From the NCBI GenBank assembly GCA_029851415.1, contig CM056742.1:111726246-111790245 (forward strand): a stretch of DNA of 64,000 bases. The letters run 5' to 3'. The stretch comes from Eretmocerus hayati. Taxonomy: Eukaryota; Arthropoda; Insecta; Hymenoptera; Aphelinidae. Shown one piece after another: positions 35,412 through 45,471 of the stretch (within the stretch, counting starts at the first letter, position 1; each line of letters starts with the position of its first letter). A program made the translations under genes and the position numbers. Below the pieces are notes generated by a model. It was given only the letters and a program-made list of their open reading frames with translations. It did not search any database and was not told where the DNA came from.

Positions 35412-36354
35412 CTGTAACATCAGATAAAATGTTGTGATATCGGAATCGGTTAATAGAGAAATTTGGTGAGGATAGATAGACATTATTACAATTTTCCTAG
35501 TGTGATAGTTATGTCATCCTTGCTAATGAGAGGAAAAAGTAGGGTCAACTTATGAGTCGATTCTGTAGGTGCGACTCCCCATAGAATCCGTAGTCCAAAG
35601 TGATTCTGGAATTATCACAAATTGCTACCTCAGATGAGATAGCTTCTATTTAGTGGTAGTAGATTTTCTACTCAATTATTTTTTGGTAATTGTTTTTCTT
35701 TCCCGGTGACCTTTACTCTAAATCTCTTGGAGAACTTTTGTGCCTCTAACGGTAGAGGGAAAATGTCTTGGAGGTGAAATTCTTCTCCAACTAAAGGTGA
35801 ATTGATATTACACTTCGAGCTTGGAAACAAATGGTCGTTCGCCTCGAAGGTCCGACCGAAGTACCTCGAACGTGAAAATTGATCTTCAAAAGATCGAGCA
35901 ATTTTAAGCAATCAAATACTGTTGTAATGATCATTATCTGTTTGTAAGTCTACCGATGAATACGCTGCTCACCATGATATTTTTTCATCTAGTGATAAAC
36001 ATGAAATCGTATCCCTCCAACCTCATATCTTTTGACCGGTGTTATGATGCAGTTCCTATGAACTCAAGCCGATAAACCTCGTGATAAACACTGCAGTAAT
36101 CAAAAGGCGCGGTAGCGCCTTGCTGGCGAGTATATATAGAAGAACAACTCGCAGCGCTGCAGCGCATGCCGTAGCCTTATATACGCCAAGTTGGGATTTT
36201 TAAACCTCGCGTTCTGCCTCGATCATAGAATATGATGGATTCTTGCGCTTATCAGCCACGATGTGCCCCAGTAATCGCGAGTTTGATGATTTCTCTATCG
36301 AAATACTATTTTGTTTCGTCGATGTATGAACTAATGGCATTGTTCCACGACCGA
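35412..36354. other. Upstream stretch of the RNF216-like gene
   Basis: Earlier exons should lie on this side but none can be assigned with confidence. An open minus-strand stretch at about 35911-35672 (including DQFSRSRYFGRTFEANDHLF) has no ATG, and I do not know it. A promoter-like block lies at 36098-36210. Confidence 0.35.
36098..36210 (-). promoter_or_regulatory. TATA-containing block, inverted copy of 49720-49850
   Basis: GGCGCGGTAGCGCCTTGC near the left and a TATATAAGG on the minus strand (near 36176-36184) recur in inverted orientation at 49720-49850. The shared block looks like a core promoter region carried on a repeat. Which transcript it would drive is unknown. Confidence 0.35.
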
Positions 36355-38418
36355 CAAAGGGACTAGGCGTGTAAGCATGGTGAATCGGCCCTTGTCAGGT
36401 ATGGCCCCGGAAGTAATTTCCCCCAGTTTCTAACCCCAAACTATGAGGGAAGCAGTAGTTATTAGGTCCCGAAGTCGCCCCTATGTTTTGGGGCAGCCTG
36501 GAAACCCTCTAAAAAACGCTAAAAATCCATTTTCATTGTATTGAATCGCATTTTTACACATCTCAATAAATCGTTCTGAAATTTTTTTGCGGACTTCTGA
36601 GACATTAACAATCCCAGGGAGAGTGGTTTCATCTCGACAACTTTTGATTCAAGACCCGAAAAAAATGGTTGAAAAATGAAAATCAATTTTTAACCTTGTT
36701 ACCTGTGATTAAGACGTTGGTGAACCATCTCATCGCATTTATCGGCTCATTTTACGTCGGAAACCACTTTGAAATATATCATTTTTGGTGGTGGAAAGTG
36801 GTCAAAAACGTCACAAATCAATTTCGAAGCAAATTTTTTTTCATAAACTAGCCTCTCCTGCGCATGCGCGTTGATATACGCTCCCGAAAGTATCTTTAAT
36901 CGATAGCTGGTGTAATTTCCTTCAAGATGACCCCTTGCGAAAGTCGATTTGATGCAATTACAGCTGTGATATGACTGGTGCAGAAAATGGAAAAACCCAA
37001 GGTATCAAATCCTTGAATCCGTGCGTCCTCCAATGGCCTTGAGAAATGCGGATTTTGAATTGGGCCCTTTTTAACATGCAAACATGTGTTTTTGATGTAT
37101 TTTTTGACGTAGAAACCGAATACGCCGTCAGTTTTGTTTTAAACCTTCAGGATTCTTCACCAGACTCATAAAACCGACTCGATAATGGATGCTCATCTTC
37201 AACCTTTTTAAACCTATTTGAGATAAATTGTCGGTGTATGGGGAGGTCTAGGTGGATTGTGTACTAGATACAACTATGTTCCATAATGTATTCTGACTAG
37301 TCAAAGACGATCCTGATGGTTTTGAGGCTCGAGGAAGCGGTGGGTGTGAGATTTCTGTTGTTGGAGCTGGATTTTGTTGTTCAATTTCAAACGAGGAAAC
37401 TATATATCGACCAGCTGATATGAGGATAGCAGTGCTTCCTCGAGCTTCGAAACCATCACCATTGTCATTAGATGATCAGAATACATCAGGGATCATAGTT
37501 TTATCTGGTACACAATCCACCCAAACCTCCCCATACACCGACAATTCATCTCAAATAGGTTTAAAGAGGCTGAAGATGAGCATCCTTTATCGAGTCGGTT
37601 TTATGAGTCTGGTGAAGAATCCTGAAGGTTTGGAACAGAACTGACCGCGTATTCGGTTCCTACGTCAAAAAATACATCTAAAACAAATGTTCGCGTGTTA
37701 GAAAGGGCCCAATTCAAAGTTTGCATTTTCCAAGGCCATTGAAGGACGCACGGATTCAGGGATTTGATACGTTGGGTTTTTCCATTTTCTGCAACAGCCA
37801 TATCTCAGCTGTAATTGCATCAAATCGACTTCCGCGAGGGGTCATCTTGAAGGAAATTACACCAGCTATCAATTAAAGATACTTTCAGGAGCGTATATCA
37901 ACGCGCATGCGCAGGAGTGGCTAGTTTATGGGAAAAAATTTGCTTTGAAATTGATTTTTGACGTTTTTGACCACTTTCCACCGCCAAAAATGATATATTT
38001 CAAAATGGTTTCCGACGTGAAATGAGCCGACAAACACGATGAAATGGTTCACTAACGTCTTAATCACAGATGACAGGGTTAAAAATTGATTTTCATTTTC
38101 CAACAATTTTTTTCGGGTCTTGAATTAAAAGTTGTCGAGATAAAACCACTCTCCCTCGGATTGTTATTGTTTCAGAAGTATGTCAAAAAAATTTCAGAAC
38201 GATTCATTGAGATGCATCAAATTGCGATTCGATACAAGGAAATTGGATTTTTAGCGTTTTTTAGAGGGTTTCCAGGCTGCCCCGAAACATAGGGGCGACT
38301 TCGGGACCTAAAAACTATTGCTTCCCTCATAGTTTGGGGTTAGAAACTGGGGGAAATTACTTCCGGGGTCATACCTGACAAGGGCCGATTCACCATGCTT
38401 ACCCGCCTAGTCCCTTTG
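36355..38418. mobile_element. 2.06-kb foldback element
   Basis: Ends read CAAAGGGACTAGGCG on the left and the complement (CGCCTAGTCCCTTTG) on the right. The halves are reverse complements for about 1 kb each, meeting near 37390. The match is good at the ends (for example GGGGCAGCCTGGAAACCCTC and its complement) and weaker toward the centre. I see no clear target duplication. It is non-coding. Confidence 0.85.
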
Positions 38419-38719
38419 AGACTCTCCCCGACGAAATTCATCGGGGATTTTCGTCTCCAGTCACTCTCGAGATTCGACTCATCTCGAAATCGACACTGCA
38501 TCGGTGTGACACAATCGGCCTTGTGTGCGTGAATGAGCGACTAAAGCAAGCTAGCAAACCATATTCACCATTCAGGTTCTGTTCCAGATGAGTGTTTACT
38601 CTCTGCACGTGTGTCGAATACAGTAAAGATTCAATACAAATTGATGCCAATCTCATTGTTGGTCTACTAGTAAAAAAGAAGCCATCTCATGTATGATCTC
38701 TTGTTTGCAGTGATTCAAA
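38419..38719. other. Stretch without a recognised gene
   Basis: No coding region or repeat was assigned. Confidence 0.3.
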
Positions 38720-39625
38720 AATGATGGTCTGGTGGCCAAAATGTGTGCCATTCTTGCTGTTGTGCAGTGGCAAGGTGAAGTGTCAAGAATAATCTTCAAA
38801 TATATTTGGAGAGTTTATGATGCATGGGTGCCATTAAGCATGAATGTTCATTTTATCAGTGAATTGATTCTCACTTCCTCCGATACTTGAGATAGACCTA
38901 ACTCTGAAGCTATAAATTGTGTATCTCAAGTTCATAATCTACTCTATAGTGAGAGAATTACATTGCAACCAATGTATTATCCATTCAAGCTATTTCTTAT
39001 CCCTCACCAAAAACTTGTTCGGGTCCAACACAAAGGGGATCGTCTCTCACATTTAGATGTTGTGAGACTGGTCAGTCCTATAAGTGACTGTGGAACAGTT
39101 GTTGTGATATGTGTATTAGTGATCTCTGATGCTGCTCTGATCAATTTTATATACTTTCATTGCATATCACTGTACTCTTGATTTATGGGTCTGAGCTGTT
39201 TTGACGTGCCTTTGACATTCATGCTGAAGACTTCATCAAGAGCTAGTGAGCATACGTCAATTCCTAAATAGGTCTGATTGAGTTGTTCAGGGTTCATCCG
39301 ATTCATCAAAATTATTATTGAGATAGAGTAGCACATTTACGCTCTTAGAGAGAAGGAGTAAGTTTAACTTGGCAAAATTTAGGGCGGAGAAGTCAATCAA
39401 CATAGAAACTAGATCCATACATTCATTTGGATGTACTTTGAGGATCATTCTGTCTGGCATCAAAGCACTTCTCACATAACGCTATTGAATTTTCATTCTC
39501 AAAATGAGTTCCCACGCAGCACTTGAACTTCTTAATGTGTCACAGATAACCAATGTCCTAGTTGAAATTTGTTCAAGTTTTTGGTTTTCAAACAGCGTTG
39601 AGAAACAGATGTATTGTCATAAATC

Positions 39626-40418
39626 ACTTTTTCCAAAAAGTATAACTTGGCGAGTATGGCCACCCTTCCCCCCTATCACTTCATCTGGGATCAAAAATTG
39701 AATTTCAACTTTTGAGGGTCATGGAATCAGGGGAAACATGTCGAGTAACTATTAAGCAAAATTCCGGGAACTTTAAATATGAAACAAATGGGGAGAGAAT
39801 GAAGAATATTAATTTCAACTCTTGAGAGCCGTGAGATCAAGAAAAAAATGGCGAGTAATTGTTTTGCAAGATCTGAATGTGAAACGCATGGAAAAGGATT
39901 GATTACATTACTATTTGACTTTTTCTATGATTTTGACTCAACTTGAGTTTCTCACCATCTCCTTTGTCTATGAAATGTAATGAAAATAATAATTTATTCA
40001 GACCATTGAGAAGAAAAGGAAAGCAGAAGATTCAATCTAGCATTGATCAGTTTAGTTTAAAATTCAGTAGAGATGGTGAGTAACTCAAGTTGAGTCAAAA
40101 TTACCGAGAAAGTCAAATCGTAATGTAATCAATCCTTTTCCATGCGTTTCACATTCAGATTTTGCAAAACAATTACTCGACATACTTTTCTTGATCTCAC
40201 GGCTCTCAAGAGTTGAAATTAATATTCTTCATTCTCTCCCCATTTGTTTCATGTTCAAAGTTTCCTAAATTTTGCTTAATAGTTACTCGACATGTTTCCC
40301 CTGATTTCATGACCCTCAAGAGTTGAAATTCAATTTTTGATCCCAGATGGAGTGATAGGGGGAAAGGATGGCCATACTCGCCAAGTTATACTTTTTGGAA
40401 AAAGTGAAGTGAGGGGGG
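39626..40418. mobile_element. 793-bp foldback, same family as 50263-50952
   Basis: Ends read TCACTTTTTCCAAAAAGTAT and its complement, then CTTGGCGAGTAT inward on both sides. The halves meet near 40020. The second copy at 50263-50952 shares the ends, the ATGTCGAGTAA block and the ACTCAACTTGAGT block. Sequence to the right of this copy is also shared, inverted, with the left flank of the second copy, so the mobile unit may be larger than the palindrome. Confidence 0.75.
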
Positions 40419-40620
40419 GGGAGAAGATTTCAACACTCGGCTATGGTAATGGCTGAATATTTTCAGATTGAAAAATATGATGCAAATAGTAGCATGTAGG
40501 AAAACAAAAAAACATTCTATGTATCTCATACATAAAAATCATTCTCCTAATTAACACTAGTGGGCTTCATTCCAAGATGAACATTTTTCGATCATGAACA
40601 AAGAAAAATCTGGAGAAATA

Positions 40621-40658
40621 CAACTTTGTATTTTTGATATATCAAAAATACAAAGTTG
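40621..40658. repeat. 38-bp perfect palindrome
   Basis: Reads CAACTTTGTATTTTTGATA and then its exact complement with no spacer. It could extrude as a cruciform. Confidence 0.85.
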
Positions 40659-41770
40659 CTATAGCAAGACTCTTGAAATTAGTTCATGGAACTGACTTGA
40701 GTTGATGCAAAGACTCCTAACCCACTTGTGATGGTGCTCGCAAGAGAAAATTTTTGGATCACGAGGTACTTCTAGATTGTGGAAATTCCCCACATGATGA
40801 ACCACATCCACTTTTCAGCAAGAGAGCATGCTAAATATCGAAGTGAATAACTAATAACTAATTGAAAAATGAAACTTAGAATTATGACACTTACATATCT
40901 GTTGTCCAACATTTTCCAATGACCAATACTGAAACAAATTCCATGTAGCACATTGGTAGTTTGTAACACATCAAGAAGTTAGAGCAATTCGTGCGAACTC
41001 ATTCTGAGGGAAATGAAGGTTCAGTAGCATTATGTGATATGTGTTTAGATTTCTGATGAAATGATCCTCAAGATACTTCCAGATAGATGTATGGATCCAG
41101 TTTGTTTCTTGATCGACTTCTCAAGTAATAATTTTCTCAATTTGAACTCACCACTTCCCACAAAGAGCCTAAAAGTGCCTCTCTTTCTTCATAATACTCT
41201 TGATGAAACAGGTGAACCTTGTACAACTTTCTAATCCTATTCAGAATTCAATCCCAAGAAAGTAAAATCCATATACCATATGAGTAAGAGTCTAGCTGAG
41301 ACCTTGGATTAGAGTACTACGCAATAGACATATGATATTCAAAAGGAACCACAGCAGCACCAGAGATGAGTGTTTAAATATCACAACAACTGTTCTTGGA
41401 CAGTCGTCAATTGACTGACCTGTCTCACAACATCTAAACGTGAGAGACGATCCCTCTAAATGTGTTGGACAATGACAGGTCTATGAAAAGCAACACGAAG
41501 GATATTCTATTGGTCGCATTCTTCTTCAACTAGAGTGGTTTATCAACTTTTCCATTGAGATGCACAATTCATAGATCCAGAATTGGGTCTGCTTGAAGTA
41601 TTAAGGAAACTGAAAGGCAATACACTGCTGAAATAAAGATTGATACTGGCACTCATTTTTTCTCACGATCAAATCCCAAATTCTCCAAATAGTTTTGAAG
41701 ATCAACTCTTGACACTGCACAACGCACAACAGCGAGAATGACACACATTCTGGCCTATTATTCTTTATAT

Positions 41771-42190
41771 CACTCCAGACAAAAAAACCCACAACAATAG
41801 GCGACTGTTATTCCTGCAACAATGAGAGCTGATTTCTACAAGCTCGCTGCAGGCGGTGCTACGATTGGCATCAATCGGAATTCAATTTCTGCTGTTATCT
41901 TTACATAATATAATCAAAATAGTCAAAAACGTTACAACATGTTACTGCCGGAGCGGAATAACGCCGTCTGCTACACACGCGGCTGCATCAAAACATTACC
42001 CGTGTTCTCGCGGTCGATCGTCCCGCGTGGTCGACCCCAACAATCGATTGTGTTCGACTTCGAGTGTCTTGACGTGGCTGAGATCTTGACGCGAAAAAAT
42101 TGGGAAGGGTCAAAATAAGTGAGCAAGATATTCTGACACTAAACGCTGTCAGCGGCGAAATGACTTGCCAATATCATTGCTGAGAACCTA
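41771..42190. other. Left flank of the BEL element
   Basis: No gene recognised. The five bases before the LTR (ACCTA) are compared under the BEL element. Confidence 0.35.
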
Positions 42191-42748
42191 TGTTCTGGCT
42201 CAAATTGAATATCTAACTGGTTTACTATTTAAAATATTTATATGATTGATAATTCATTAATTGGTTTTCAGGAATATTGAAATATCATATGATACTATTT
42301 AATTTGTTAGTGCGTACGCTTCTTTCGGATTAATTTAAATTCAAAGAATGTATAAAGAATGTATAATATAAGAATGCCTTTTCTTGAACGTCAGGCGCTG
42401 GGTTCCTGCCGTTCACCGGCCGTAGCACGGATTTATCCGGGGCTACAGCTGTCTTGTTGACTCTTGTCAACCAAAGACCACGACACGATTTAGCGCAGAG
42501 GCTATTCGTGGGCGGATTGGCCATTAGAAACGACATTCGAAAATTTCCCTTTTTTTTGTTTCTCGGAGCAGGTTAGGCTTGCTCAAAAACAAGAACAAAT
42601 GTCGGTCACTGTTTACCAAGAGTGGGAAGCGAACGCACACGATTTCAAGCGATTTTTCTTGTCGGTATATTTTGCTGATTGGTGAAGAAAATAAATTTCA
42701 AAAGTTACAAAAGTTACGCAAGTATCTTCCTTGACTTGAACGAGAACA
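42191..42748 (+). repeat. 5' LTR of the BEL element
   Basis: 558 bases, TGTTCTGGCTC...GAACGAGAACA. The sequence TGTATAATATAAG near 42360 may be part of the promoter. Confidence 0.92.
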
Positions 42749-42750
42749 TC

Positions 42751-42768
42751 TCGCGACCGTGACAGGAC
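42751..42768 (+). other. Probable tRNA primer-binding site
   Basis: TCGCGACCGTGACAGGAC follows the 5' LTR after two bases. It differs at the second base from the usual TGG start of such sites, so the call is moderate. Confidence 0.45.
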
Positions 42769-43080
42769 AGCTCTAATTGATCTTGGAAGACTCGTAAAAG
42801 GACAAGGAAGAGGTATATTCGAGCATATCCGAGGCAAGATCCAGCTCGTCGTATCAAAGGAGGGCGCGCGATTCATTATCTTCAAAAGTGGTTCCGAGTT
42901 CATTTTTATTGTTATTCATAACTTTTCGTGAAATGGGGCCCCAACGCGTGTAAATTTGTGATTCGAATATTCAGTGTATGTTATCACGTCATTAACCTCA
43001 AAACAGATGCTCACTATCAAATCATCAACATAGGTTATATCAACGATCCTCGTGTGCTGGATTGGCGGTGATTCGGCAGC

Positions 43081-45183
43081 ATGCCCCGGTCTGCACGTCG
43101 ACAAAGGGTGCGTCCTGCAGCCGCACTACCAGCGCACGAACCGGGTCGCCGAGCAACTGCACGCGGCGTAGCTACCGACGCTCCTGTCATCGCTACAGGG
43201 ATGCCACCCCCGGCGCGTCGCCCGGGCCATCCACCAGCTGCACGTGGCGTAGCCCCTGCGGCGCTCCCTGACGCTGTCAACGCACTTGGGGATGATGCGC
43301 CTCCAGCTCGTGTCGCAGCAGAGATCGCAGTTGATGGTGATGCCGTTCACCCCGTTGCAGCGCTGCCAACACGCCGCCGTGGCCGCCAGCCAGCTGCGCA
43401 CGCCGCAGACCTCATTGAACCTGGCGTAGATGCGGCTGACCCTGTAGCAGCGTTAGCCCTGCTGCCAGCACGCCGTCGCGGTCGCCGGCCAGCTGCGCAC
43501 GTCGCGGATCTCGTCGAACCTGGCGTGGATGCAGCTAACCCTGGAGCAGCGCTAGCCCCGCTGCCAGTGCACCGCCGTGGCCGCCGACCAGCTACGCGCG
43601 CTGCAGATCCCGTCGAATTCGACAGAGATGCCAATCACCCTGTCGATGCTTCTGTCGCAGTACTTCCGACGGGCTGTTCAGGCCGCCAGCGTACTGCTCA
43701 TCCTACGACTGCACATACACCCGACGCTGTCAATGATGTTCCTGCTGCGCAAACACGTGGTACACGTCGCAGGAAACGTCAGCCAGCTGCGCGTATTACC
43801 GTTCCTGCTACAGCGCCAAATGCACAGGGCAATGTTCATCGTTCATCGTCTGCTCCAGTTGGACGCCCAGCGAAGCGTCAGCGTGAGAATTTATCGTACG
43901 AATATGTTGAAGATTCAGAAAATTCTTCCAGTAGTGATGATGACGATCCTCGTTTTCCATTAGAGTCAAATCAAATTCCGCTAGCGAATAGTACAAATTT
44001 CCATGTAAATTCGAGACAAGATTCTAGTTCTGATGCGATTTACCGCTTAGCTAACATTTTAAGTGACACACTTTCGCAAAGTTTACTGAATAATAGTATG
44101 AATAATCGCGAGAATATAAGACGTCTTCCAGAATTTTCTGGCAGTCCTGCTGACTGGTTGCACTTTAAGCAATCTGTAAAATCAATAGCAGATTCTAACC
44201 AATGTGACGATACAGTGATCACAAATAAGTTGATGGATTCTTTGAAAGGTGAAGCGCGCCGAAGTGTGGCAGCACTTTTTGCCGCGGGTAGCTCAGCTAA
44301 TGAAATAATGGATACCTTGGAATTACGTTTTGGAAATACGGACTTAATTTTGAATGATGTTGTTAACGGAATCAAAGAGCTACCTGATATTGACTCTGGG
44401 AAAATTACTCTTATTGATCTCGCCACTAAGTTAAAAAACGCAGTCGTTGCAATTAATTCATTAAATGATACAGGGTACCTTTCGAGTCCCGAATTTGCTA
44501 GGCAGATTTTAAGAAAAATTCCTGTTAGAATGCATCAAGATTATGCAAGATATGTACATACAGAAGGACTTTTGACATCCGTTGAAAATTTGGCTAATTT
44601 TATGATCCGTGAGGCTAAGATTGCTATGAAAGCTGGAATTATTAATTTAGATCAATCGTCAGAATCTCATAAATCATCGAGCAGCCGTCATTCTAGAGAC
44701 TCTCGTTCATTCAGAACCCAGTCATCCACTCAAAGACCTGTTTTATCGACTAGTATCAGTGAAATTGAGCAACCAAACTTTCGACAGGCTAACAATGTTA
44801 CATGTTCGTTTTGTAAACGCAATCATGCAATCCAGATTTGTCGTGGATTTGCTAGAGAACCGATGCGTGAGCGCTGGAACATAGCAAAACGATTGCATTT
44901 ATGTTTCAAATGTCTAAATGATGATCACACTAAACAAGACTGTACTGTCGAGAGTTCATGCAATCAGTGTGATCGCAATCATCACGCTCTTCTTCACTTT
45001 GTTCCAAGATCTGAGTTTGACGAAAAATCCAAATCAGAAAATAAGTTCACAAGACAAGGTGTCACTAGATCTTCTGTCATTCCCAGAAATCCTGTAATTC
45101 CGAGAAAACCTGCGTTACCACCGAAAGAAAATGACATTGAAGTTATTGAGCCCTTGCATCAAATTACTTCGAAGCAAAAATGA
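43081..45183 (+). CDS. gag: Gag of the BEL element
   Basis: 700 residues from ATG at 43081. Residues 1-250 are Ala/Pro/Arg-rich and GC-rich, with about three copies of a 33-residue repeat (RRRGRQPAAHAADL type) at 43365-43640. The capsid-like part (about 340-520) contains LPEFSGSPADWLHFKQSV, the region known as DUF1759 in BEL/Pao Gag. Three Cys-His motifs follow: CSFC...IC (about 575), CFKCLNDDHTKQDC (about 610) and CNQC...HH (about 627), which bind RNA. The frame ends at TGA (45181-45183), followed by CTAG and by the protease in the same frame. The base composition changes sharply near 43800, from GC-rich to AT-rich. Confidence 0.92.
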   Translation: MPRSARRQRVRPAAALPAHEPGRRATARGVATDAPVIATGMPPPARRPGHPPAARGVAPAALPDAVNALGDDAPPARVAAEIAVDGDAVHPVAALPTRRRGRQPAAHAADLIEPGVDAADPVAALALLPARRRGRRPAAHVADLVEPGVDAANPGAALAPLPVHRRGRRPATRAADPVEFDRDANHPVDASVAVLPTGCSGRQRTAHPTTAHTPDAVNDVPAAQTRGTRRRKRQPAARITVPATAPNAQGNVHRSSSAPVGRPAKRQRENLSYEYVEDSENSSSSDDDDPRFPLESNQIPLANSTNFHVNSRQDSSSDAIYRLANILSDTLSQSLLNNSMNNRENIRRLPEFSGSPADWLHFKQSVKSIADSNQCDDTVITNKLMDSLKGEARRSVAALFAAGSSANEIMDTLELRFGNTDLILNDVVNGIKELPDIDSGKITLIDLATKLKNAVVAINSLNDTGYLSSPEFARQILRKIPVRMHQDYARYVHTEGLLTSVENLANFMIREAKIAMKAGIINLDQSSESHKSSSSRHSRDSRSFRTQSSTQRPVLSTSISEIEQPNFRQANNVTCSFCKRNHAIQICRGFAREPMRERWNIAKRLHLCFKCLNDDHTKQDCTVESSCNQCDRNHHALLHFVPRSEFDEKSKSENKFTRQGVTRSSVIPRNPVIPRKPALPPKENDIEVIEPLHQITSKQK

Positions 45184-45187
45184 CTAG
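45181..45187 (+). promoter_or_regulatory. TGA-CTAG readthrough-type stop between Gag and protease
   Basis: The Gag stop is TGA followed immediately by CTAG. UGA-CUAG is a well-established context for efficient translational readthrough in animal and viral genes. The next codons (CTA GAG GAG GTA) stay open in the same frame into the protease. Readthrough would give Gag-Pol from one mRNA. The function is inferred from context only. Confidence 0.6.
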
Positions 45188-45471
45188 AGGAGGTAGTACT
45201 TCTAAGAGTTATTCCTGTGCAAATTGTTGGTAGATCATCTAAAGTAGTTTACGCGTTGCTCGATGGCGGAGCCGCCGTTACAATTGTGAATGAACAACTA
45301 GCTCATGAAATTAATGCTGAAATGAGTTTCTGCTCTAGGTTAGCTCTCCGAGTTGTTGGCCAGCATGATCCAATAACAGTTTGTAATAGGAGAACATCAT
45401 TTAGTATTAGCACTGCCACTGCTTCTTACAATTTGAAGAATGTAGTAGTTGTTGATGATTTGTCTTTATGA
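45184..45471 (+). CDS. pol: Aspartic protease region of BEL Pol
   Basis: It is in frame with Gag and has no ATG of its own, so it must be made by readthrough. It encodes ALLDGGAAVTIVNEQLA, matching the retropepsin-like DUF1758 region: the catalytic Asp and the following Gly are present, but the usual Ser/Thr after DxG is Ala. It ends at a second in-frame TGA (45469-45471), directly before the ATG of the RT part. The protease would cut the polyprotein during particle assembly. Confidence 0.75.
   Translation, partial: LEEVVLLRVIPVQIVGRSSKVVYALLDGGAAVTIVNEQLAHEINAEMSFCSRLALRVVGQHDPITVCNRRTSFSISTATASYNLKNVVVVDDLSL

Larger units (their letters stand above)
38720..41770. mobile_element. Inverted-arm element with an inner foldback
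   Basis: The left arm (38720-39500) pairs as reverse complement with about 40980-41770. Landmarks are GCTGTTGTGCAGTGGCAAGG on the left with its partner near 41725, and GATCGTCTCTCACATTTAGATG near 39037 with its partner near 41440. A second palindrome (39626-40418) is nested in the centre. No protein is supported. Confidence 0.65.

Noticed and set aside
35672..35911. Possible upstream exon of the RNF216-like gene
   Set aside because: No ATG, no convincing splice sites, and I do not recognise the sequence.
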